The notes under the pieces were generated by a model, which was not told the DNA's origin, did not search any database, and saw only the letters and a program-made list of their open reading frames with translations. A DNA stretch of 64,000 nt from CBDATG01 sp965200145 (lineage in GTDB: Bacteria > Chloroflexota > Dehalococcoidia > Lucifugimonadales > Lucifugimonadaceae), in assembly GCA_965200145.1 (NCBI GenBank), contig CBDATG010000003.1, positions 124,001 through 188,000 on the forward strand, given 5' to 3'. A program made the translations under genes and the position numbers. Below are positions 38,534 through 47,021 of the stretch, piece by piece (position 1 is the stretch's first letter; the number at the start of each line of letters is the position of its first letter).

Positions 38534-40420
38534 ATGGCACGGCAAGCCTATCCGCGTCGCCTGTTGCTACGCGCAGTGATCGCAGCCTGCTCGGCCAGCG
38601 CACTTGTCGCTGGCATCGTCGCTTGTGCCAATCAGGCAGAATCGCCGACTCCCATTCCAGAGGTGACAGAGGCTCCCGCATCTCCTGCTAGCACCGAAAT
38701 TCTCGCTCCCGACGCCATTACGACCACCGCATCTACGGCAACGGATCCAACGCCAGAAGGCACGCGCGAAGTCGTGTTGGCAACCGCATTCGCCGATTGG
38801 GGATCCACATGCTTGAATAACACATACCCAGACATGGCACCCAAACTCGAAGACGTAGACACGGCAGACTACCAGACAGATGACCAGGGCGTGCTATACC
38901 ACACAATCATCGAAGGCTATGGGGCGCAACCCGGTCCCAACTGGGAAGTAGAGGTGGCATACACCGGTTGGTTGGAAGACGGTTGCATCTTCGACTCGTC
39001 GTACACACGCTCAGAGCCTACACGTTTCCCGGTCAACGGCGTGATCGAGGGTTGGCAAGGATCACTGGCGCAGATGAAAGAAGGCGAGCGAAGAAGAGTA
39101 GAGATTCCACCACAACTCGCATACGGTGAGCAAGGCTCCCCACCGGTCATACCTGCAAATGCCACCTTGACGTTCGACATCATCCTGATCGAAGCCTCCG
39201 ATCCAAACGTCGAAATTAGGCAGGCAACCCAAACCGCAGAGGACCGGTTGGCACAGGCAACCGCTCAAGCAGGAGAGACCAACGCAACTTCCTTGACGTT
39301 TGAACCTAACACTATCGACGTAACCTCTGACCCAGACGGCTTCTTCGCCTCGCTACCGCCGGGGGAAGTCACTTGCATGACCGCTTACGCAGGAAGCCGC
39401 GAAGACCTCGAGCAGCTCTTCTCATTGCAATCACCCGTCACCAGCTCAAGGTTAGTCGACCAGCTTGACGAGTGCCTGTCAGACACCTCAACCAAGAACA
39501 TCCTAATCGGCAGAATCGTGCTACTCGGCGGACCATTCACCGACGAGACGATCGGGTGCATGGAATCAAAAATGGCCGTGCCTACGTTGCGCCCACTGTT
39601 CGGCGTGTTCGAATCCACCGAAGACACCGAGCAATGGGTGACAACTCACTTCTGCATGAACGAATCAGAACGCGTCGCATTCGACCGTGCACTGTACGCA
39701 AACAATCCAGAACAGCAACCTGGAGAATCAGGGTTGACGTTCGTAGACATCCAAGAGTGCATGGTCGACAGACTAGGCGCCGAGAAGTTCTTCGCTCGTG
39801 TCACCAGGCCAGACCCAAACAACCCGGCGGAAGTGTCCGCGTTCTACGTGTCGTTCTCAGAGTTCCTGTTAGCAGATATCGACTGTCAGCGCAGGGACGA
39901 AGGCTTTACAACAACTGATGGTCTCACCTTGACGTTTGAAGCAACCGAGTGCGCCATCGCTGCACTGGGCAATGAGGAGTTCGGTATAGCAATCCTGGGG
40001 CGCGACTGGACACCGTCCATCACGGAACACACACAGACCGCCGGCGTGTTCACCGATTGCGGCGTAACAACCGACTTCCTGTCCATGCCCGAGGCTATCG
40101 GGCATCTCTCACCCGACAAGGTGACTTGCCTTGCAGACGAACTGGACAACTCCCCCGATCCGGCAGAGAGCTCCCTGCGCGCTTTCGCAGAACTCGGAAT
40201 CCGAAAGCAGATCATCGCCGGAGACCTTGTCGCCCTGCTATTCGCCACTCAAACATGCGGCATAGAAGTGGAAGGGATCCCGACAGCATTCACGATCGAC
40301 TCCGAAAGTGCCAGCTGCATCGTCGGCAAGATTGACGAAGCGAACTTCCAGATCGGTAAGTCAGAGATACTCGCCGATTTCGACCGCGCATTAAGTCAAT
40401 CTGCTGACTGCGCGCCCTGA
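38534..40420 (+). CDS. FKBP-type peptidyl-prolyl isomerase lipoprotein with six Cys-pair repeats
   Basis: A predicted lipoprotein of 628 residues. I choose the ATG at 38534 (the open frame reaches 38450), because MARQAYPRRLLLRAVIAACS begins a signal peptide ending in IVAC. After a Thr/Pro linker comes one FKBP domain (about residues 115-225: VAYTGWLEDGCIFDSSY, IEGWQGSLAQMKEGERRR, IPPQLAYGEQGSP). The last 350 residues form about six repeats of 50-65 residues, each with two cysteines (first pair near VTCM and DECL, last pair ASCI and ADCA). The isomerase should assist folding outside the membrane. The repeat region is not a family I recognise; the paired Cys suggest disulfides. Confidence 0.82.
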   Translation: MARQAYPRRLLLRAVIAACSASALVAGIVACANQAESPTPIPEVTEAPASPASTEILAPDAITTTASTATDPTPEGTREVVLATAFADWGSTCLNNTYPDMAPKLEDVDTADYQTDDQGVLYHTIIEGYGAQPGPNWEVEVAYTGWLEDGCIFDSSYTRSEPTRFPVNGVIEGWQGSLAQMKEGERRRVEIPPQLAYGEQGSPPVIPANATLTFDIILIEASDPNVEIRQATQTAEDRLAQATAQAGETNATSLTFEPNTIDVTSDPDGFFASLPPGEVTCMTAYAGSREDLEQLFSLQSPVTSSRLVDQLDECLSDTSTKNILIGRIVLLGGPFTDETIGCMESKMAVPTLRPLFGVFESTEDTEQWVTTHFCMNESERVAFDRALYANNPEQQPGESGLTFVDIQECMVDRLGAEKFFARVTRPDPNNPAEVSAFYVSFSEFLLADIDCQRRDEGFTTTDGLTLTFEATECAIAALGNEEFGIAILGRDWTPSITEHTQTAGVFTDCGVTTDFLSMPEAIGHLSPDKVTCLADELDNSPDPAESSLRAFAELGIRKQIIAGDLVALLFATQTCGIEVEGIPTAFTIDSESASCIVGKIDEANFQIGKSEILADFDRALSQSADCAP

Positions 40421-40546
40421 CACGCTGCAATCCCGCCAACCTGGGCTGAAATCGCGCCCAAATCCTAGCCCAAGTCGGGTAATCTATGAAGCGGAACGCG
40501 ACACACAGCGCGCGCCGACTTATAGACACACCGCAGGACTACTACT

Positions 40547-42133
40547 ATGCACTTCGATTTGCTGATTATCAACGGCACAGTCTTTGACGGGACCGGCGCG
40601 CCAGGTGTGGCCGCAGACATTGGGATCAACGGAAAGAGAATCGACCAGGTCGCCGATCTGTCAGATGCGACCGCGTCACGTGTCATCGATGCCATCGGAA
40701 TGGCGGTTACTCCCGGTTTCATCGATGCCCACTCCCACGCAGATGCCGAGCTGCTTCGCAACGGACAGCACGCCAACGGAATCCGACAGGGAATCACCAC
40801 CGAGGTCATCGCTCCAGACGGATTGACCCTGGCACCTCTCTCCGCCGAGAACTACGACATGTACTCCCGATATCTGCTCGGAATCCTCGGACCCGCTCCC
40901 GAAGGACTAGACATGTCAACTATGGAAGCGAGCAAAGCACAATACCACCAGAAGACGAGTTGCAACGTCGCAACCTTCCTCGGACACGGCCCGTTGCGAA
41001 TTGAGGCAACATCAGGAATGCTCGATGTGCCACTGACCGGAGAAGCGCAATCCAAGGCCGAGACGATCATCCGCGAGAGCATGGAGCAAGGCGCATGCGG
41101 ATTCGCAACCGGACTCTCCTACTATCCAAACTCCTGGTCCGACACCGACGAACTCGTCTGGATCATGAACATCGTTAAAGAGTACGATCGGCCGCTGTCG
41201 ATACACCTACGCAACCACAACACCGATCGCGGATTCGCAGGCGGCGGCGTTGAGGAGGCGATGGAAATCGGCAGGCGGACCGGCGCGAAGATTCACATCG
41301 AACACTATCGAACGCAACCCAACTCCGCCGGACAGTTGGAAGAACTGCTCGCACCAGTCGAACGCGCGAAGGCGCAAGGAGTGGACGTCACACTCGAAAC
41401 TTATCCTTACCCAGTCGGCTCCAGCTTTCCGCTGTCATTCTTCCCGAGCTGGTTCCACGAAGGCGGACCCGATGCCATCCTCCAAACACTCGCCGACGAA
41501 GAAGGACTCACTCGCGTCCTAAACGACCTGCAACCCGGCACGCGAGGCGGTGTCAACGGCAATGTCTGGAGCTTTATCAACACCGAAAAGTATGCCGCAT
41601 TGGAGGGCATGCTGTTTGATGACGTGGCAACGGAATGGGATGTCAGCACAGCCGAGATGATGTGCGAGGTCATGCTAGAAACCGCGCTCGGATGCGGATT
41701 CAGAGGCGCACCGCCGTCGTCAACTCGTGTCTGGCGACAAGTAGAAGCCGACATCATGACACTCATGCAACGGGATGACTACATGGTCGGATCGGACGCG
41801 ATCCCAACCGGCGGGCAACCGCACCCGCGCGCTTATGGCTGCTTCCCCCGCATGATCGGGAGATTGCGCCGCCGCCACGGTGTGCCTCTCCCATTGATGG
41901 TCCAGCGACTCACGCAGGCAGCAGCAGACCGATTCCTGCTCGATGACCGAGGCGTGTTGCAACCCGGGAAATTCGCCGACATCGTAGTCTTCGATCCAGA
42001 CAGAATCATAGACCGCGCCACGTTTGAGGACCCCTGCCAGTATCCGGAAGGCATCCCGTTCGTTATCGTGAACGGTCAGGTAGCCGTTGATCATGAGCGA
42101 ATCACTGGCGTCCTAGCAGGCGAAGCGGTCTAG
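40547..42133 (+). CDS. N-acyl-D-amino-acid deacylase (D-aminoacylase) family amidohydrolase
   Basis: A 528-residue metal-dependent amidohydrolase. The start FDLLIINGTVFDGTGAPG and the metal motif FIDAHSHAD are typical of D-aminoacylases, as are the HLRNHNT and HIEHYRT histidines in the middle and the C-terminal FADIVVFDPDRI and QYPEGIPFVIVNGQ. It would release D-amino acids from N-acyl derivatives, but related enzymes act on hydantoins and other cyclic amides. It is a single gene downstream of the FKBP lipoprotein, about 125 bases away. Confidence 0.88.
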   Translation: MHFDLLIINGTVFDGTGAPGVAADIGINGKRIDQVADLSDATASRVIDAIGMAVTPGFIDAHSHADAELLRNGQHANGIRQGITTEVIAPDGLTLAPLSAENYDMYSRYLLGILGPAPEGLDMSTMEASKAQYHQKTSCNVATFLGHGPLRIEATSGMLDVPLTGEAQSKAETIIRESMEQGACGFATGLSYYPNSWSDTDELVWIMNIVKEYDRPLSIHLRNHNTDRGFAGGGVEEAMEIGRRTGAKIHIEHYRTQPNSAGQLEELLAPVERAKAQGVDVTLETYPYPVGSSFPLSFFPSWFHEGGPDAILQTLADEEGLTRVLNDLQPGTRGGVNGNVWSFINTEKYAALEGMLFDDVATEWDVSTAEMMCEVMLETALGCGFRGAPPSSTRVWRQVEADIMTLMQRDDYMVGSDAIPTGGQPHPRAYGCFPRMIGRLRRRHGVPLPLMVQRLTQAAADRFLLDDRGVLQPGKFADIVVFDPDRIIDRATFEDPCQYPEGIPFVIVNGQVAVDHERITGVLAGEAV

Positions 42134-42237
42134 CGCAAGGCAGAATCACCTAGTGTGACACATTCAAGATTTATTCGTAATTTCATTGCAACATTGGGGG
42201 TGTTGATAGATGGACGGAACCAGAGAGGAGTTGCGAT

Positions 42238-42459
42238 ATGAATTACTGGAAGCCTTGCCCGAAGTGCCAGACCGGAACCCTGAAGATCAGCGGAGACCAG
42301 TGGGGCGACTACCTGCGTTGCATTAACTGCGGATTGACATCAGACCTGCCAGAGAACTGCCGAACACCCGACCAGGTCCGAATGGAACTGCTCAGACTTC
42401 ACCGCCAGTTCGCAGGTGCAGGTGTTGCAACGGCAGCCGATACTGCGCTGGTTGCCTAG
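42238..42459 (+). CDS. Small zinc-ribbon protein, unknown function
   Basis: A 73-residue protein with two Cys pairs, CPKC at 7-10 and CINC at 29-32, spaced as in a zinc ribbon, then a helical tail. A GGAG ribosome site sits just upstream of the ATG, supporting a real gene. I do not recognise a family. It lies in the gap between the D-aminoacylase gene and convergent apt. Confidence 0.6.
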   Translation: MNYWKPCPKCQTGTLKISGDQWGDYLRCINCGLTSDLPENCRTPDQVRMELLRLHRQFAGAGVATAADTALVA

Positions 42460-42500
42460 GAAACAGGTCCTACAGGTTGCGAATCGTGTAGCGGCGACAC

Positions 42501-43046
42501 TCAGCTGAGGATGCGGCTGACGACTTCGCAACCTGGGAACTGGGCGGCCATCTTCGACCTGCCATCTAGGAACCCCAACTCTACGAGCACAATCAGGGCT
42601 ACGACAGAACCGCCAGCGCGGCCAGCTAGGTCTGCCGCCGCTAATGCTGTCCCACCAGTCGCGAGCAGGTCGTCTACCACGGCAACGCGTCTACTCTCAA
42701 TCGCAGCGATGGAATCCGCATCCGACCGAATCTCCAAAACCTCAGGGTCGCCATACTCCAACTCGTAGCGATTTGCCAACACTGGCGGCGGTAACTTCCC
42801 GGCCTTTCTCACTGCCACCAACGGGAGTCCGAGACTGTAAGCCGCGGGCGCGCCGAACAAGAATCCTCTGGCATCCAACGCCATCACGACCTCCGCATCC
42901 ACCCTCTTGATCTCGCCCGCGTACCAATCCACCCCCGCGCGAAACGCATCGGGGTGCGCCAGAATCGGTGTCACGTCTTTGAACAGGATGCCAGGTTCAG
43001 GATGGTCCGGCACCTCGCGTATATACCGCGTCAACTCCAACATCAT
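42501..43046 (-). CDS. apt: Adenine phosphoribosyltransferase
   Basis: A 181-residue purine-salvage enzyme that joins adenine and PRPP to form AMP. It has the N-terminal RYIREVPDHPEPGILFKDVTP, the base-recognition region DARGFLFGAPAAYSLGLP and the PRPP-binding loop VAVVDDLLATGGTALAA. Length is normal. Its ATG overlaps the TGA stop of the upstream DUF3179 gene by four bases (ATGA), so the two are probably co-translated. Confidence 0.93.
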   Translation of the reverse strand: MMLELTRYIREVPDHPEPGILFKDVTPILAHPDAFRAGVDWYAGEIKRVDAEVVMALDARGFLFGAPAAYSLGLPLVAVRKAGKLPPPVLANRYELEYGDPEVLEIRSDADSIAAIESRRVAVVDDLLATGGTALAAADLAGRAGGSVVALIVLVELGFLDGRSKMAAQFPGCEVVSRILS

Positions 43047-44473
43047 TCAATGCCGTAAACGCTCGTGTCAGGGAAGAAGTCGTTCCATGCGAACCAGAAA
43101 ATGTTCACCGCGTGCACCGAACCCAAGCGGCGGCCGGAATAATCCCCTGACAATGCCTGCCCCGTCAATGGCAACCAACGCGTCCCCGTCGCATCATCTA
43201 CCAACCAATCACGCGGACCGGATTCAGTCGACTCCTCTTCGATCCTGAACATCAACACGGCCTCATCAACGCGACGATCAAAAGCCGTCGCTGTCTCCGT
43301 TTGGGCATGGTAATAAACCACGATGGGTACTCCGTTCAACTCGGTGTTGACCACTGTCTGTCCTTGTAGCACCGAGTGTGGGAAGGCATACGCGCCATCG
43401 TCGAATCCCATGCCGAGCACCAGTTCTTTTCTGGGTAACCGGTCATCCCGATTCGACTCCCCGATCACGCCAGGATCGCTCCTCTGGTAGTAAGTCTCAT
43501 AAGGGTCGTAGACCCGTCCGCCGGTTATCAGCGCCTTCGTGTCAGGGAATGAGCGCTTCCATTCTCCCCAAGTAGTTAGCACCAGCGGAACGTTCCGCAA
43601 ACGAGTTCCGCGATACTCGCCGCTAATGCCTTCCGACAGGAAATGCGACCACAACGAGTTCGTCTCCCGGTCAAACATCACCAACGCGTTCATTATCAGC
43701 TTCCCGGAAACCCCGAACGTCAGCACTCTGCCATTGACATCTCTGGAATACCCGATCCCAGTAAAGCAAAGCGGTCACCAAGTCACCGCGACCGGCTCAC
43801 CCCCGATCACATCGTTCACGATCTCATGGCGACTCATCAACGGCACCGAGAACGCGCGCGCGTCGCCGTTGATCTCAATACCAAGCACAAGGTCATCGTC
43901 GTCATAGGTTTCGTCAGCGCTATCTGTCGTGTCGTGGTAACCAGGACTGGTCAGCGCAGGTATCGCATCTGGAGGAAGAAGCGTCACTACATCGAAGTCA
44001 CGCTCTGGTGCCCCTTGGGCAGAGTCTTCCGGGCGTCCTACCGTCGGAGATACCGTCGCGGTCGGCGGGGGCGCAGTGGCAGTAGGCATCACAGTGGCGA
44101 GAACGCTGGCAACAGTAGCCTCCGAGGGAGTTGATGTGACCTCTACGGTCGCCGGCACCCTGGTCGCCATCTCATTGGCGGGTGTCGGCGTGGTTGTCTC
44201 AGACGGCGCGGGCGTTTCTGCTTGACTTGGCGCCCCAGGACCAGTGGTGCCGGACATCGGTGTGGCAGGTGTAACGGTTGAAATCTCCACGCGTACTGGA
44301 ACCGCAGTCGCCTGATCCCGCTGCGCCGTCTCGGATCGAACGGGTTCAGTGGCATCCAGGTCCGACGAACCACCACAAGCCATAACTGCCGCAATCGAGA
44401 AGACCAACATTGCTGGGAACGACAGCAGACGCGACAAGGCAGTATTCTTGAATCTATGCGCTTCAGTGAACAT
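43043..44473 (-). CDS. DUF3179 lipoprotein read through an in-frame UGA (predicted selenoprotein, U-P-L-C)
   Basis: Two open stretches, 44650-43775 and 43726-43043, lie in the same frame, separated by one TGA at 43777-43775 and 16 intact codons. Read through, the join is PVAVTW-U-PLCFTGIGYSR followed by RVLTFGVSG. DUF3179 proteins have a CPLC motif exactly here, so the UGA stands for the first Cys as Sec233. I start at the ATG at 44473, which gives a lipoprotein signal ending in VMAC; a Thr/Pro linker of about 120 residues follows, then the DUF3179 domain (about 200-470). The product is 476 residues. A SECIS-like hairpin follows the UGA, and selD is in the same window. The family's activity is unknown; a U-x-x-C pair suggests redox work outside the cell membrane. 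A nonsense mutation is the alternative. Confidence 0.82.
43743..43777 (-). promoter_or_regulatory. Candidate bacterial SECIS of the DUF3179 gene
   Basis: On the minus strand, 13 bases after the UGA, a 7-bp stem (43761-43755 with 43749-43743, one G-U pair) closes a 5-nt loop CGGGU. The loop starts 20 nt after the UGA, against 18 nt in E. coli fdhF. Stem length, small G-containing loop and distance meet the usual bacterial SECIS criteria. The fold was judged by eye. Confidence 0.6.
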
Positions 44474-44688
44474 GTTGAAGTTGAGGTTGATTCGCTCGCG
44501 GAACTCGCGATGTCTTGTTGCTCTGACATCAATACCTATTTCGCCGCTACCATCATGGTAGAATTCGCGAACGCAACCTGAGGTTGCAGTTTGACGCGGA
44601 GTCAACTGGCACGGTATACGAAGTTGTAACATCGATCGGTTGCACCGCACGGAGTTTATGTGAGGACGCTTTCACGGAGGTTGCCACG

Positions 44689-45867
44689 ATGTATCTGCGA
44701 AGATTGCGCCTCTCGGGATTCCGCAATCATGTTGACACAGACCTGCCGCTCGAACCTGGGACTGTCGCCATAACGGGCGGCAACGGACAGGGCAAGAGCA
44801 CTTTGCTCGAGGCCGCTCACATGCTTAGCGTCGGCAAGTCAAGCCGCACGAGCAACTACTCCGAACTCGCAAATCACCAGGTAGCGACAGAGGGAGGACG
44901 CTCCCACATTCTAGGCGTTTTCGTGGAAGGTGAGGTTACCTCGCGCATCCAATTCGATATGCAGTTCGATCAGCCGTTCGGAGGAAACGACATCCGAAAC
45001 GCATCATCAAAGAGAGAGTGGCGTATCGATGCAGTGAACCAGAAACCCATCGATGTCGTCGGACGCGCCAATGTCGTCCTGTTCGAGGTTGCAGACCTCG
45101 ACTTGGTATTAGGCGGTGCCGCCATCCGCCGACGATACCTGAACATCCTCATCAGCCAATACGATGCCGAATACAAACGCGCGTTGCTGCGGCTCGACCA
45201 TGTGCGACGTAGCCGTGTCGCACTCCTGCACGGTGCCCGTGCCGGTGCGGACATCGGAGACGACATCGTCTTCTGGGACGAGCGATTCCGAGACGAATCC
45301 GTGAAGATAACGCTCACCCGGCGCGACGTCGTCGACCAACTGGCACAACTCGCACGGCCGATCCATAGCGCACTCAGCGGCGGAGAGTCAATGGAAATCA
45401 GGTACACACCTGCACTCGGACCCAAGTCGCGCGAAGCCGACATGGCCAACATCGATGCCGCGGGACTGTCCGAGCTGATTGAGCAGTCGCTGGCAGAGGT
45501 GCACCAACGCGAGGTCAGTGTTGGCAGGATGCTAATCGGACCGCATCTTGACGACTTCGAGATACGTCTCGGCGACTACCGTGCTCGCAACTTCGCTTCA
45601 CGTGGACAAGCCCGCACCGTCGCACTAGCGCTACGGCTGGCAGAAGCCGACATGGTACAGCAACACACACAGCGAACACCAATAGTCCTATTTGACGACG
45701 TCATGTCCGAGATGGATGCCAACCGGCGCGCGCTGATATTGGAACGAACATCCGACTTCGATCAGACGCTGATGACTGCAACCGATGAAGCATCACTAGG
45801 CGGCAATCCGAACGACTACGCACAGCGGGTGCACGTTCACGATGGAATCGCGACCACTGTTGAATAA
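44689..45867 (+). CDS. recF: DNA replication and repair protein RecF
   Basis: A 392-residue ABC-type ATPase that loads RecA at gaps with RecO and RecR. It starts YLRRLRLSGFRNH as RecF proteins do, with Walker A GGNGQGKST, the signature region FASRGQARTVALAL and Walker B PIVLFDDVMSEMD. A frame open to 44584 exists, but the ATG at 44689 has a GGAGG ribosome site eight bases upstream and fits the family N-terminus. It is not beside dnaN or gyrB, its common neighbours. Confidence 0.92.
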   Translation: MYLRRLRLSGFRNHVDTDLPLEPGTVAITGGNGQGKSTLLEAAHMLSVGKSSRTSNYSELANHQVATEGGRSHILGVFVEGEVTSRIQFDMQFDQPFGGNDIRNASSKREWRIDAVNQKPIDVVGRANVVLFEVADLDLVLGGAAIRRRYLNILISQYDAEYKRALLRLDHVRRSRVALLHGARAGADIGDDIVFWDERFRDESVKITLTRRDVVDQLAQLARPIHSALSGGESMEIRYTPALGPKSREADMANIDAAGLSELIEQSLAEVHQREVSVGRMLIGPHLDDFEIRLGDYRARNFASRGQARTVALALRLAEADMVQQHTQRTPIVLFDDVMSEMDANRRALILERTSDFDQTLMTATDEASLGGNPNDYAQRVHVHDGIATTVE

Positions 45868-45906
45868 GCCACAGATGCGGTCCATCAAAATGCAGGTCGC
45901 ACCGCT

Positions 45907-46923
45907 CTATCGGCGAACGTTCTCGGCGATCATTCTGAGTGCATCGTAACTCTCAGACGGCGGTGCCGCCCGCGAGACCGATTCCAGCGCGCTGTTGATG
46001 TACTCCGAGGCGCGTTGCTCCGACTTGACGATCCCGCCGCATGAGCGTATCGAGTCAACCATCTCGCCCAGCATCACCTCGCGCTCTTCGTGGGATGCCA
46101 TCAAGAACGTATCTAGGTCGCGAGCACATTCGCTATCTTCCGCCGCCATCAGTGCGGGCAACGTCAACTTACCCGATAGCAGGTCCTGATTTACAGGCTT
46201 ACCGAGATCCTCAGCCGTGGACTCATAGTCAAGAACATCGTCCCGAATCTGAAACGCCATCCCAAGCCTGGTCCCATAGTCGGCAGCTGCAGAGATGCCC
46301 GCCTCCGTCGCACCTCCTAATACCGCGCCACACTCAGAGGCAGTCCGGAACAGTGAAGCTGTCTTGTCGTAGGTGCGCGAGAGGTAGTTTGGCACATCGT
46401 ACTCGGGCCTGTCGCTAGCAGACAGCTCGAGCATCTCACCGCGCGACAGCTCCGAGATCGTGTCGGCAAACCGCCGCACCACACGCATCGAACCCGTTGC
46501 TGTCATATACCTGGCAGATGCCGCAAATACATAGTCACCCAACAGAACCGCGTACTTGCCGCCCCATAGGTCGTAAGCGGTAGCATGCCCACGGCGCGTC
46601 TTCGCAGTGTCAACCACATCGTCGTGGATCAACGACGCAATGTGTAACAGCTCAACCGCCACCGCGAGCGAAATCTCCTTGCTACAGATTTCTTCACCCC
46701 ACAACTGGCAGGCCAATAACGCGATCGCCGGCCGCATCCTCTTACCCGGCGTGCTAAGCACATGCATCAACCGGTCAGACAGATGTTCGCCATCGCGGTA
46801 ATCATGCCGACCAGCTTCCGAAGTCGCTACCTCCACGATGGTGTCAACCACGCGCTCCAAGTGCGGACCGATCGGCGCATAGGGGTCCGAGGCCAAAACT
46901 TCTGTAGATGTCGTAGGTATCAT
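45907..46923 (-). CDS. Polyprenyl diphosphate synthase (trans, long-chain)
   Basis: A 338-residue isoprenyl synthase with both aspartate-rich motifs: the first is LIHDDVVD followed by RRG, the second is FQIRDDVLDYES, plus the GKRMRPAIALLA region that binds IPP. It condenses IPP onto an allylic diphosphate to make the side chain of a quinone or similar lipid. The residues before the first motif are bulky in places, but chain length cannot be set by eye. It is convergent with recF and followed upstream by metG on the same strand. Confidence 0.88.
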   Translation of the reverse strand: MIPTTSTEVLASDPYAPIGPHLERVVDTIVEVATSEAGRHDYRDGEHLSDRLMHVLSTPGKRMRPAIALLACQLWGEEICSKEISLAVAVELLHIASLIHDDVVDTAKTRRGHATAYDLWGGKYAVLLGDYVFAASARYMTATGSMRVVRRFADTISELSRGEMLELSASDRPEYDVPNYLSRTYDKTASLFRTASECGAVLGGATEAGISAAADYGTRLGMAFQIRDDVLDYESTAEDLGKPVNQDLLSGKLTLPALMAAEDSECARDLDTFLMASHEEREVMLGEMVDSIRSCGGIVKSEQRASEYINSALESVSRAAPPSESYDALRMIAENVRR

Positions 46924-47021
46924 CGGCTATTGTTCGCGATCAGCATCGCATATGTACATGACTGCGCCAATTCTTACTCCCACCGGAAGCGAACCAACAG
47001 CACGCAACTTCGCATTTGGCA

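Noticed and set aside
44474..44650. Extra N-terminal 59 residues on the DUF3179 protein
   Set aside because: They precede a clean lipoprotein signal peptide starting at 44473, which would not work internally.
43775..44650. DUF3179 gene as a plain nonsense pseudogene in two pieces
   Set aside because: The frame is intact across the UGA, no other lesion is seen, the UGA replaces a conserved Cys, and a SECIS-like stem follows. The pseudogene reading is less likely but remains possible.
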